From: Phalacrocorax aristotelis
Taxonomy: Eukaryota; Chordata; Aves; Suliformes; Phalacrocoracidae
DNA: 64,000 nt
Assembly: GCF_949628215.1 (NCBI RefSeq)
Contig: NC_134276.1
Coordinates: 126,542,125 to 126,606,124 of the forward strand
Direction of reading: 5' to 3'
In this document: piece by piece, positions 1-10,330 of the stretch
Position numbering within the stretch: position 1 is the stretch's first letter
Layout of the letters: each line of letters opens with the position of its first letter
The notes under the pieces: generated by a model
The model's input: only the letters and a program-made list of their open reading frames with translations
What the model was told of the DNA's origin: nothing
The model's database searches: none
Position numbers and translations under genes: made by a program

Positions 1-1889
1 AGCATGCTTTGGGTGAACAGGCATCTGACGTGCTAGCAGACTTTCTTGCCAAGGTCTTAAGGAGCATGCTGTGTTGCCGAGTGAGGAACTGCACTTTCTC
101 AGGCCAGGGACACAAAAGCTCTCCCTTTCTTTTTCTCCACTCATCGATCAGTGGTGGGCTTGGCAGCATACTGAAGTAGCAGAGATCACTTCAGTTTTAA
201 ATGCTTTTGAGGCCTTAAATTGCTTGCAGTGTATACACTGCCCTGCAGGCACCCAGTGTTATTCTGTAAATCTTTGCCTCTTCTGCACCTGATATTCACA
301 GAAGCAATGGTGACTACGCACTTCCGCAGAAAAGGATTTTACCTTGTGTATCTCCCCAGTCTTGCAGCAGTACGTTCTCCTTTTTCTTTCTCTACTGTGT
401 CTGGTCTAGTCACCATAACCCTGGCACTACGCAGCCAGTATCTTGACTGTATTCTTGCAACAGTCCCCTAGAGTCACTGTAGTGTAGAATGCATTTTAGC
501 AGGGAGCTTGACCAGCTGCGATGTCAATAATTCTGTTAATATCAATGAAATAACCTAAACAGGTTTCTTGGGTTATTTTAAAAAGCAGAGGGGCGGATTT
601 AGCAGGTAGACATTTCAGATTTGGCCTCTCTGAGGCATTTGCAGAGGGAGGCAATGTGCAATAAGGCAGAAAGAGCTGTGGTTTACTGACACTTCGAAGG
701 TTGCTTTGGTGTTGCCTTCTTTTGCTCTTTACCTTGCCTGAAGTCTTGCTCCTTAACTCAGCACTGTTTTCAGACTCTGCTCAGAACTAGGATGCATCAC
801 AGTAAGAGCTCTATGGTACAGTACGAAACAAATTCTGGATGCCAAACAGAACATGCCAAGTGTTGAATACAGACAATTTGTTCTGCATTAAGTGGGGTGG
901 CTGCCCGTGAGAAGCGAGACAGTGCTACCTCAGCTCTCAAAGCTCCTGGCAACGGAGGAAACAGAACTTTTAGCAGCAGCTAATGTTTCTGGTCTGTATC
1001 GCTGACCCTGCTCATGCTTGAGATTGCTTTTAGTAGCTGCTTATCCCAGCTATAACATGATACTGTATTTTACAGAGAAATCGTAGCTGTTTCTGTGCAA
1101 GCAGGGACAAACCCAGGGAGACATACAGCTTCTTACATCGCTCTCCTCCTTAATTGTTTTGGAAACACAGTAAACCAGAACCCATTTACAGAAGAGGCAG
1201 AGGAGGGAGGAGTAAGTTGTGGTTTTGCCCCATGCTACAGACAGGACACAAGATGAGAAGAAAGGAACGGAACTAAGAAAAGGCAACACGACGCTTATGT
1301 AACACTGTCCAAGCACTTGTTGAATTCTTGATTTCTAACTACTTCAGCTATAACTGGTCTACTTATAAGCATCTCTTTTATATAAGTACAGAAGACTGTT
1401 TTCCTCAATAAGGTAATTATTGAGTAGCTATCAACTGTTTAGTTAGGTACACAGCAGATTTTTTCCAGGCAGGTAGTTCACATTTTTGTATGCTAATAAT
1501 CTACAATGGTATTTGTGCACCTTGTGGCACGTTTACAAAGTTTGTACAAGACAATAAGTCTACCACTTGCACAGAGGTAGCTACTTAAACCAATATTTTC
1601 TTTGTAAAACATTGAGAATTATGGAAAATGTATTATGCCAATAAGTAGTAAGGGGCAGGGGGGGAATAAATTTTAGCGCTCTTCTTGCTGACGCTGTTCC
1701 CCAGAAAGTTGTTCTGTGCTGCTTCTTGTGTGATGAACTGGTGGACTGCTGCCGTTGCCCCTGATGCAAGTGCAGAACATGGTGTCTTGGAGTAGCACCA
1801 GCCCTGAGCTCGCTCGGGGGAGGCTGTTTAGACTCAGGTACTGAATGGCACTAGTACTCACTTCTTTTGAATTCATTCCTTGGGATCAT
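1..1889. other. Left flank, no gene recognised
   Basis: No exon with homology or a coherent splice pair was recognised here. The rightmost few hundred bases probably contain the 3' UTR of the minus-strand CD200R gene, but no clear minus-strand AATAAA signal was found close to its stop codon. The short open frames look like chance frames, with no low-complexity or domain signature. No recognisable repeat was identified. Confidence 0.4.
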
Positions 1890-1989
1890 TCAGTGCTTCG
1901 TCAAGACTCTGGCTCTACTCTCCAGTATGTTTTTGTTTCTCCAGTGTCTGCACCTCAGCTGCACCTTCTCCTCCTTCCTCTTCAGCTTC
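1890..1989 (-). CDS. CD200R1: CD200R probable last exon: short cytoplasmic tail
   Basis: A strong acceptor (TTTTTTTCTGTAG) at 1990-1991 precedes a 100-bp open stretch. In the phase set by the transmembrane exon it reads KLKRKEEKVQLRCRHW and on to a TGA at 1890-1892, 32 residues after the split codon. The start resembles the mammalian junction (CR|KYKLNK). Another frame is acidic (EAEEEGGEGAAEVQTLEKQK) and also looks protein-like, so an unseen exon could shift the phase. No tyrosine signalling motif is present in the chosen frame. Confidence 0.5.
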
Positions 1990-4900
1990 CTACAGAAAAA
2001 AACTTCACTTAGCAAGGTGTTTATTTCACTAGAAGAGTGAGCCTCCCGCTGGAGACATAACATTTTTCTTTATAAGGAAAAAATTTCTTTATGACAAAAC
2101 TTTTTCTTGAGTTTTAAAACCTGATGAAAGCACAAGAAACTTGCGTTTCATAAGCATCAGCAAAAGCGCTTAAGTTTTCACAACAGCTTATGAAGCATGT
2201 AGGCTGTTGTACAATTCAGAGGTATGATTGAACAGGGCAAAACAAATGCACTCAGACCAAGGCCCATGTAGGTGCAGCAAGACTTCAGAACCACAGATGC
2301 CTTTGCGCTCAAAGACCGTAAAAATCATTACACTGGTATTTAAAGATACTTTTTCTTCCAAAAAATAACAGAAGGTGTAGGAAACCTAGTACTCAGCCCC
2401 CAATTACAAAAGACATTTCAGAAATTGTAGAACTTCATGCTAGAAAAAATAAAATAAGGAAAAATACCAGCAGCCCCAGGAAAGGGTTGGCAGGTGGATC
2501 TGTGTAGCCAAGCGTGACTACAGTTTGCAAACTGTCAGAAGGTACTGCTGACAGATTTGGCCCATAGAAGCCAGGGTTTGGTTGGCCAAAGTATTTGCAA
2601 TATTTGGGATAAAGCAATAGTCTGGACAACTTTTAAAAACCCTTCTAAGAGAAAAATATTTTTTTTCTTCCCTCCTTAGGGACTCCCCAATGTGACTCCC
2701 AGTGCATAATTAAGCGACATTTATACCAGAAGCCCTTCTAAACATCCCCAGGCCTGGTCAAATAGGTTTGTGTGTGTCTCATGTCCCATACAGACCTGCT
2801 GTCACAGGAGGTGTAGAGATGAAGAACAGCAAGCAGGAAGAAGAGGCCCAGGAGGCTTGCAAGGCTGAGGACACAGTGAAGAAACCATGTGCTGGTCTCT
2901 AAAAAGAAACAGTTGCTCTTTTAGCTACATCTCACAGACCATTTGTTTAGCCTGTGCCTCTGTCAGGATGGCGTCGCCTAGGCAGTGCTCTCTCTGTGCT
3001 GTACTTTGGAGGATGCCCTAAGGGAGCTGGAATAGAGTGCTGGGCACAGGACGGGGAATAAACAATGTCCCCCCAATGCCCTTGATGGAGGAGCCTTGTC
3101 TTGTGCCATTCGGGCACTAATTAGATCCTCCTCCTCAGCACTTCCCATAGTTCAGCTGCAGGCCTTGCCTGTGCATCCCAGCAAATTCCAGCTCCGATTC
3201 TCTTCCAGCTGAGTGCTTCAGTGAAGTACATATGGTTGCACACAACTTCCCAGCAACGTCTTCAACTTCACCACCTACAGGCTTCGCCTACCAGCCAGTC
3301 TTTGGCAGCTGTCAGTTGGCTTTCAGCCTTCCTGTCACGACCTATGTGTAACCCAACAATTAGCAAGATGTAAGGGTACTGCTGGATTACAATACACGGA
3401 TCTGGGTGATTGTACCATTGATATATTTGTGTGTCATGAACATCTGCTTTCCTAGAATTTCACAAAGGCCTTTACAAGTCCGACAGCACCTTTGTTTATC
3501 CTTGTCCCCCCAAAAGAGTTTCTCACTGGAAACTTCAGCTCAACTGCACGGTTCCTGCTGCAGACCTGCCAGTGCCTCTGAGGTTTGCCTTAGTCCACAA
3601 ACAGGGGTTTTGAATGCTGAATGTGCAAAGGGAACCTCACCTGAGAGGTGACAGGCTATGGACTTGCTCCACGTCCCAGCTGGGTGGGACACGATGCAGG
3701 TTGTATTAGTCATGTTGGTGCTGTATGGTGTGAACTTCCCGAGAACAGTCACTGTCCCGTTGTCATGGCCTTCTTCCTCAGGGGTGGAGTTGCTCTCTAG
3801 GACCCACGAGACCCGAGCAGGCGGCTTCCCTGCCGCTGCCTTGCACACGGGGTTCCCGTGGTTGTCACAGTACACGGTCAGCCTGGGGGGGACTGCAAAG
3901 CGTCAGGAAGGGGAGATACATGCAGTTAGTTTGGTGAAAGGAGGAGAGTAAGGCTGGAGCTGCCATCCCGTTCTAGTGAAATGGGCCAAAGTCACAAGAC
4001 ACAAAGATCGTGCCTGTTTTTTCCTTTTGGACAACTCTCCCCCGCTCAGGTGAGTTACCACAGCCACGTACCGTTAGAGGGGCTATCCCTGGACATTGCG
4101 GTAGGGAATTAGCCCAAATACAGGGCTGAACTACACCCTCGTCCTGAGCAGCCGTCGTACAAGTGGTTTGAAATGTGTCTGAATGCCAGCATGAGAGGAA
4201 ATGGGTCCTCCCCTACTGTCTGGACAAGAACATCCCATGTTTGATAGACTATCTCAGCACTTGGAAGTGTTCCTGTCACATGCTTTAGTTGCCTTAAATT
4301 AATGTATTAACAATTGATTCTACAGGATAATTGGCATGTGCAGAACCCTCTGTTAGGGTATCAGGAATTGCTTCAAACCTGTCCTTTCTAACTGGACAGT
4401 GGGAAAGGGGCAGCAGGAAGGAGAAGAGTTTGGGGACATAAGGAGAAGGGAGACACAGAGCTACCATCAGTGAAAGGCACGAGAGTTTATCCCAGCAAGA
4501 AAGCTCCTCATCTTACTGCATGCTTCCCCTGGTGCATGGGGAGAAGAGCTTTGTATGTCCTGGCCCAGACACAGTCCTTTGGAGAACCGTAAAATGAGGA
4601 AGGAGTCCCTTACCTAGCACGGTGAGGTGGTACATCTTGTGGAAATTCCCTTCTGTGGCTACGACTTCGCAGGTGTAATCGCCCTCAAGGGCTATTCCCA
4701 CGTGCCGTATCTCAAGGGCAGGATCCCAGTCTGGCCTGGATTTCCAGTTCATGCTGTCACTGCAGTTTGTTCTGTCTGTCTTGTTCTGATCAGCCCTGTA
4801 TCCCAAGGTGCAGGGCCCTCCAGCCTTGGGGCTTATTTTCCATGTTACCATAGTCATATTTGATTTGGGAGGGCAGGCGAGCACAGAGCTTTTACCTACT

Positions 4901-6319
4901 GTCACTGACACTCTGTTGTTTCCTGAAGGAGAGAAGGAAGGGGAAGGACATGTGAGAAGGTGCCCAGGTATGTCACGCATAGCCTTGGAGTTCTGGACTG
5001 TGCTTCGCAGAGAAGTGTCTGCGCTGTTACATGCCAGCGTGAGGCTCTGTCTGAGCCAGCCCAAGAGCTGTGTCTCCCCTCCCAGGTGGGAACAGATCTC
5101 CAGATTCATGGCTGTGTTCACATACATCGGTCCTTGTCTTCACTCCCTCCCTCTGTAAGGTTCTTTCTCTAGGACAGCAGATAAATAATATGACTGGGAA
5201 GCAAGAGTCAGAATGAGCTGCAGAGCTCATCTGTATGGGGAGATCTCCTGGGTTGCTTCTCCCTCCGCATCACTGCCCAGTAGAGCAGAAAAATGAATGC
5301 TTGAAGACATTCACCCCCACTTTTGTGCTGGGTATAAGCAGCCCTCCTAAGCACGGGTGGTACTCTCTGCCCTGCCACTCCAAAGCTTATATGAAGCACT
5401 TTCCCTGATTACTGTGGTACAGATGAAATAGCAGAGGAGTATGACATTTAACTGGAAAGGAAACACATTCCTGTTTGCTGCTAGATGCAGAGATCCCTGA
5501 TAGACTCAAGCTCACTGCTTGCTTGCCTGCCTTACCTGTCCTAACAAACACAAGCAAGAAAAACAAACAAGAACTTGCATAATGAATGTAGAGGAGGGAG
5601 GAGAAGGATTATAGCTGCATTTTCTGATCCCCTTTTTCGGAATTAGCTTTTCTAAGTATTTGACTGTGTTTAGAAAGAGGAAAGAACCTTCCAGTAAGCC
5701 TTATTAAAACTTCCATCTGAATCTAAAATCCACGTCATTTGTCATTTGCCAGGACAAGCCATTGATTGATACCTAAAAGTAAACCTTGTTAGTGTGCTCA
5801 GACTGATCAGAAAACCACCCATCAAACATGTTTTTCAGAAATCTGTTAATTATCACTAAAAATATCATACTGCAGGAAAATCCTTACCAGTTTCCATCAA
5901 CTCATTGAAAAGCCCAAGTTCAACCAGGTATTGGTTGGCAACCAAAAAGATCTAGTTGCAGCTAGAAATGCTTTGATTTGCAGGTTTTTGGTTTTCCATC
6001 AAAAAGTCCCTTCAGCAATTTGCCAAGATCCCTTCCCCTAGATTTTTTCTTTCTCAAAGAGGAATTGCGTAAACATCACCCTGACACTTTGCCTTTTCCT
6101 CCCCCGCCCTTAACAGAGACTTGGTACCAAAGTACCATCAGAAGTACCTCCTGCTCCTGTGACCGCCGTGATGGCGAGCAGAACGACGGTGCACACGGTC
6201 CTCCTGACAGCTTCCAAAGACGCTCTTGCCTTTGTGGGTGATGTGGTTTTCTTGCACCATCCAACTTGCTGTGAGGTCTCCATCATCCCCCGCCAGTGAT
6301 CCTCAGCAGCCAGAGTCAC
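1890..6319 (-). CDS. CD200R1: CD200 receptor 1-like, five coding exons
   Basis: Cell-surface immunoglobulin-superfamily receptor of myeloid cells that binds CD200. Coding exons on the minus strand in transcript order are 6148-6319, 4614-4922, 3641-3892, 2796-2898 and 1890-1989. All junctions are GT-AG and phases agree (1, 1, 1, 2), giving 311 aa from the first ATG, or about 299-300 aa from the tandem ATGs at 6286/6283. Order: signal peptide, Ig-V, Ig-C2, one membrane helix, short basic tail. Matches to human CD200R1 as I recall it include the V-domain stretch around EGNFHKMYHLTVL and the C2 stretch VCKAAAGKPPARVSW. The tail has no NPLYD-type motif and the membrane segment has no lysine, so signalling type is unclear. 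Birds and mammals carry CD200R paralogues, so the exact orthologue is not settled. The first four exons are well supported; the tail exon is less certain. Confidence 0.88.
2796..2898 (-). CDS. CD200R1: CD200R exon 4: transmembrane segment
   Basis: This 103-bp exon follows a TTTTTAG acceptor and encodes ETSTW followed by a strongly hydrophobic helix (VLSLASLLGLFFLLAVLHLY) and then TSCDS. It ends in phase 2 at a mediocre donor (CAG|GTCTGT). Its position and boundaries match the transmembrane exon of mammalian CD200R1. If the donor is not used, the frame runs on to a stop at 2738-2740, giving a slightly different short tail. There is no basic residue in the helix. Confidence 0.75.
3641..3892 (-). 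CDS. CD200R1: CD200R exon 3: Ig C2-type domain
   Basis: This 252-bp exon in phase 1-1 encodes a C2-set Ig domain. It has NPVCKAAAGKPPARVSWVL (first cysteine and core tryptophan), a sequon in HDNGTVTV, and the second cysteine in NTTCIVSH. The acceptor lies in a C-rich tract directly before VPPRLTVY, and the donor is CAG|GTGAGG. Confidence 0.92.
4614..4922 (-). CDS. CD200R1: CD200R exon 2: Ig V-type domain
   Basis: This 309-bp exon in phase 1-1 encodes one V-set Ig domain. Visible hallmarks are the first core cysteine (VLACPP), the core tryptophan (MVTWKIS) and the second core cysteine in an EGDYTC motif. A further cysteine pair (GPCTL and TNCSD) is typical of CD200 receptors. N-glycosylation sequons are at NMT, NKT and NCS. 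The block SRPDWDPALEIRHVGIALEG closely matches the human CD200R1 region that follows its NCTD sequon. Confidence 0.92.
6148..6319 (-). CDS. CD200R1: CD200R exon 1: N-terminus and signal peptide
   Basis: The frame opens at ATG 6319 and has two tandem in-frame ATGs at 6286 and 6283. A hydrophobic stretch VCTVVLLAITAVTGAG lies just before the donor (GAG|GTACTT), preceded by an arginine pair, as in a signal peptide. The exon ends in phase 1 and joins in frame to the V-domain exon, reading through GAGGNNRVSV. Which ATG is used cannot be decided; the start at 6319 would leave a long n-region. Confidence 0.75.
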
Positions 6320-7619
6320 TGCTCTTCCTGTGCTCCTGACAGCCCCACCACGCAGCTACAAAGAGATGGTTCTTCTTCCTAGCACAAAGCTTCCTGTGCT
6401 GAGAATTGGTGAGCAGAGAGGAAATTGTATTCGTGCCTGCTTTCTGACCACTGGCCTTCTGTATAATGTTACTGTGGGAAAACAAACTCTAGAGCAGAAC
6501 TTGCACAAAGTCCAAGCAGTGTGATTTTTCATGCTGGGCTCTGATCTCACAGTGAGAGTTTCATCACTGGGAATTGGGGTAGGGATATTCTTAGCTTACC
6601 ACTTAAAGGATGCTCAACATATTCCAAAAGAACTCTTAAAACCAACTCCTCTTCCTCCCTGCTCTATCCTTCCCCACATACCCAGCAGCCTAAGACCTTT
6701 TCACTAAGAGGCACTGGCAATCCTTCTGCCCTGCAGGGAGGGAAGGCGGATGGGTGCATTGTACAGTTACATTACAACACTCTTTCTCTGACAGGAGTAC
6801 CTCCACAGACAGTTAGGCCGAGGTTGCCTTTTTTGCATCACTGTTTTGTTTGCACTGAATTTAATTCCTGTGATTCTGTGGTAATTTCATCAGGAAAATG
6901 TTAGCCTCTCCCAACCTTGGAAGCCACCAAGCTGAAATGAGTTGGTGAGTATTTGCCTGTTCTAAGAACAGAACTCTCCCCCCACAACTACTGTCACAGC
7001 AGACTGATGTATCTCCATGGCTGTGCTGAAACATGCCTGGAAGGGCTTCAGCTGTGGGGTCAAACAGATGCAAGACATCCACAAATGGAGGGAATCACTG
7101 GCAGGCAGGGAGGCAGGCAACCGTGTCTACCCGGCCCTGGGCCAAGGAGTGGGTGCCGTTTAGCTGAGAAGAGGCATAGCACCCATTAGTGACTCAAAGG
7201 AAAAGCTGGGTAGTTCAAAAAGAAAGTTAGGCAACCTGTGTTTGCTGCTCTTTATGCAGAAAAGCCAACAGCAGCAATAGAAGGAAATCTTCACCTCCGC
7301 TGGCTGTTGCTGCTGAAAGCAGTTATGCTTTCCGCATGTCACTTTGTCAAACAATTTCAGACAGCTACTGGCACCTTGGTCAGTGCAGCCTCTCCTTCAG
7401 TGCTATGTGGTTTGGTGGTTAAGTGCAACGACTGCTTCTCATCTTCAGAGGCAGGTCCAAGATGCAGAGATCACATTTAGATCCCTGCAGTGAGACACTT
7501 ACCATAGGTTCAGCCATGGAGCCTGTGGGTGATGTAGCTTAGCACAAAATGGCAGAGGCAGCAGGAAATAGTGGTCCAAGTCATGAAAATCAGCAGCTTT
7601 CAGGGTCCTAATCACTTGG
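6320..7619. other. Upstream of CD200R, no gene recognised
   Basis: Presumed promoter and 5' UTR region of the minus-strand CD200R gene. It is not CpG-rich, which would suit a tissue-restricted immune receptor. No coding exon or recognisable repeat was identified. Confidence 0.35.
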
Positions 7620-9115
7620 GGTTTAATTGGGAGCAAGGCACCCAAGCACCTGGAAGGACATATGGTCATTTTTGAAATTAAGACAGGAAAACTCTTGATA
7701 AATGGAAAGGGAGAATTCCCTACAGCATATGATGCAACATAGCCCTGTTATCTTTGGGGTGAGGCATAATGGTTTTGGGTTTGGCATTGAAGATCCCAAG
7801 GGGAATGATGAAAGACGGTAGCAGAAACTGGACTTCTGGTTACTCAGGTAATGACTACGTGGGATCCCAGAAGGCAGCTCTGATCTGTAAAGGAGCTCAG
7901 GAAAGCTGACGGATTTCATCCAAGTACAAGATTGGGCTATCTTCACAGTCAGGAATACAAGCAGGCATACTAGGGGATTGGTCTGGCTGAACTGGAAACC
8001 CATGATGGATCTCCAACATAAAAAAGCAGCATATAGATGGTGGAAATAGGGACATGCTACAAAGGAGGGATTTAGAAACTTTCCCCAGGTGCATAGGGAT
8101 GGTGTGAGGAAAGCCAGATCTCAGCTGCAGCTGAGACATGTCAAGGGCAACCAGAACTTCTGCAGTTACACTCGTAGTAAAAAGCTGAACCCAGGAAATT
8201 TAGGCCTGTTGCAAAGTGGAGTGGGTCTTACGTCCTAATACCTCTGCTTGTCTTTACCAAAAAGGTTTCACAGGCCTTTGAGATATGTAAAAGGATTCAA
8301 GATGAGAGCTGCCACCAGTGGATGAGGATTAAGCTAGGGATTACTCAAGAGAGCCGGACCCCTACAAGTCTGAGACCTGACAGGCTGCATTTGAGGCTGC
8401 TGAGAGAGCTGGCCCATGTCCTTGCAAGGTGGAGATCCCTGATGGCTGGAAGAACACAAATGTTGCCAAAACATCTTCAGAGGGGCCAAAAGAACAATCC
8501 AGGAAACTGCAGGTTCAGCCATCCTTACCTCTGTCCCTGGGAAAATTGTGGGGTGAGTTATCTTGGAGCATATTTCTAGGTACATGAAAGAGAAGAAAGG
8601 ATTTGGAGACAGCATGAATTTACCAAGGGTAAATCATGCCTGACCAACCCAACCGTGTTCTGTGATAAAATGAGTGGATTTTTGTATGAGGGGAGAATAG
8701 TGGATGTTGTATATCCCAAATTTAGCAAGTCCTTTCACACTGTCTCCTGCATTATTCTTGTATCCAAATTAGGATGTTACAGTCTGGATAGGTGCACAAC
8801 TGAATCAGTAAAAACTGGTTGGATAATAGGGCTCAGAGGGTAGTAGTTAGTGGGTCATACTCTACCTGCATGGCAATTACAAGTGGAATGCTGTATGGGT
8901 CTATCCTGGGACGTGTCCAGTTTGACAAGTTTATGAGTGATCTGGAGAGGTGAAGGAGGTGAATTCCTGCCAAATGTGCATATGGCACCAAACTTGGGGT
9001 AGTGTTGACACGCTTGAGGGCAGGGCTGCCATTTATAGGGACTTGGGAAAGCTGGAGGAAAGGGCTGACAGCAACCTTATGAAATTCAACAAGTGCAAGC
9101 GCAAGTCTTGCTCAA
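7620..9115 (+). repeat. CR1 LINE fragment, plus orientation, decayed ORF2
   Basis: The stretch near 7975-8115 (CTGAACTGGAAACCCATGATGG and onward through the GCTACAAAGGAGG block) corresponds to the avian CR1 ORF2 linker between endonuclease and reverse transcriptase. Farther on, the frame around 8670-8790 reads a degenerate form of the reverse-transcriptase FSKAFDTV motif (FSKSFHTVS). The end near 9070-9110 (AAATTCAACAAGTGCAAG) matches the CR1 FNKCK region. Many stops and frameshifts show an inactive copy. The left boundary is approximate. Confidence 0.8.
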
Positions 9116-9600
9116 GGGAAGAAAGAGCCCCTGGCAACACAAAAGCCGGGGACTGTTCAGGGAAGACCACTTTTCTGACCTCACAGCTGACCCTCTTTCA
9201 AGCAGGGGAATGGATCAGACACCTCCCGAGTTCTGTTTCAAACCAAATTATCCAGACCTGACAACCTAATAATGTTTAGTGTAATATACAGATTGGGGGA
9301 AGGATGCCAAATCTATCTTGGAGTAATTCCTTTGTGCTAGAGCTTCAGTCTGGTAGTATGGCACGCTTTTTGCTGGGGGTAGAGAGGCAGCAGCCCAGCC
9401 AGGGAGCAGGGACTCCACCAGTCCTACCCCGTGTTTCCTTCCCTTCACCAAACCATGCCTCAGGCAAGGAGAGCAAGGGTCTGTTCGCTCTGGGAAGTCG
9501 TTACAGAGCAAGCTGGTCGCTGTCGGCAGAGAACTGAAACAAACACCTACAAAGGAGCGTTAGACTTTACAGGTTTTTGCCCTTGCAAGCAGCAACTACA
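9116..9600. other. Intergenic, no feature recognised
   Basis: Short unique-looking stretch between the CR1 fragment and the TAF13 CpG island. Nothing supported on either strand. Confidence 0.3.
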
Positions 9601-10330
9601 GCCAGCTTCGCGCTCACGCCGAACACCAACCACGCCCCTCCCTGGACGCGGCCGCAGAACCTTCCCGCCGGCAGGGCGGCCGCCTCCTCAGAGACGCCCC
9701 CGCAGGGGCGGGTCTCCGGGGGAGAGCGAGAACCAGAGCTGGGCGGGGCAGCGGGCCCGGCACCCAGAATCCGCCGGCAAGGGGAGGAGGGGAGCGGGAC
9801 AGGACCGCCCCGGCCCCCGCCCTCCACCGTACCGCAACATGGCGGCCTCCCCGGGCGGGCGGGGCAGAGGAAGCGGAATCACCTCCGCCGCGGCCGGAAG
9901 CGCCGGGTGAGCTGTGGCGGCCATGGCTGATGAAGAGGAGGACGCGCCGGTGAGTGCTGGGGATCGGGGCCCCTGGACGGGACGTTCCGGCCTGTATCCC
10001 AGCGGCGGCCGAGCAGCCATCGTCTGCCGCGGGGGGCGGCTGGTGGCCCAAGCCTCGCCCCGAGCCGGGGCGAGGGGGTAGCGGCAAGGGGAAGGGGAAA
10101 GGGACAAGGAAGGGGAAGGGGAAGGGGTCCCCCGCTGCCCCGGGCGTTGACGGCGGCCTCTCACCCTCCGCTATACCCATCTAGTTTGAAGAAGATGCGG
10201 AAGAAGCCGGCGGTGGCCTGGACGGTGGGCAAGGCAAGAGGAAGAGGCTATTCTCCAAAGAACGTGAGTGGAGCCGAGCCAGAAACGCCTGCCCGGCGCT
10301 GACGGGTCACGGGCCGCAGAGCTCCCTGCG
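9601..10330 (+). promoter_or_regulatory. TAF13: CpG-island promoter of TAF13
   Basis: Strongly GC- and CpG-rich DNA spans the TAF13 start codon, exon 1, intron 1 and exon 2. There is no TATA box in an obvious position. This is the usual architecture of a housekeeping gene promoter; the transcription start lies somewhere upstream of 9923. Confidence 0.7.

Noticed and set aside
1673-1876. Minus-strand frame with an ITIM-like IQYLSL
   Set aside because: It lies beyond the stop of the chosen CD200R tail exon and cannot be joined in phase; a six-residue match is expected by chance.
2738-2795. Read-through of the CD200R transmembrane exon to the stop at 2738
   Set aside because: Possible as an alternative tail, but the donor at 2796 and the matching acceptor at 1989 give boundaries like those of mammalian CD200R1.
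9614-10184. Long open frames on both strands over the TAF13 promoter
   Set aside because: GC-rich chance frames overlapping TAF13 exon 1 and intron 1; no homology recognised.
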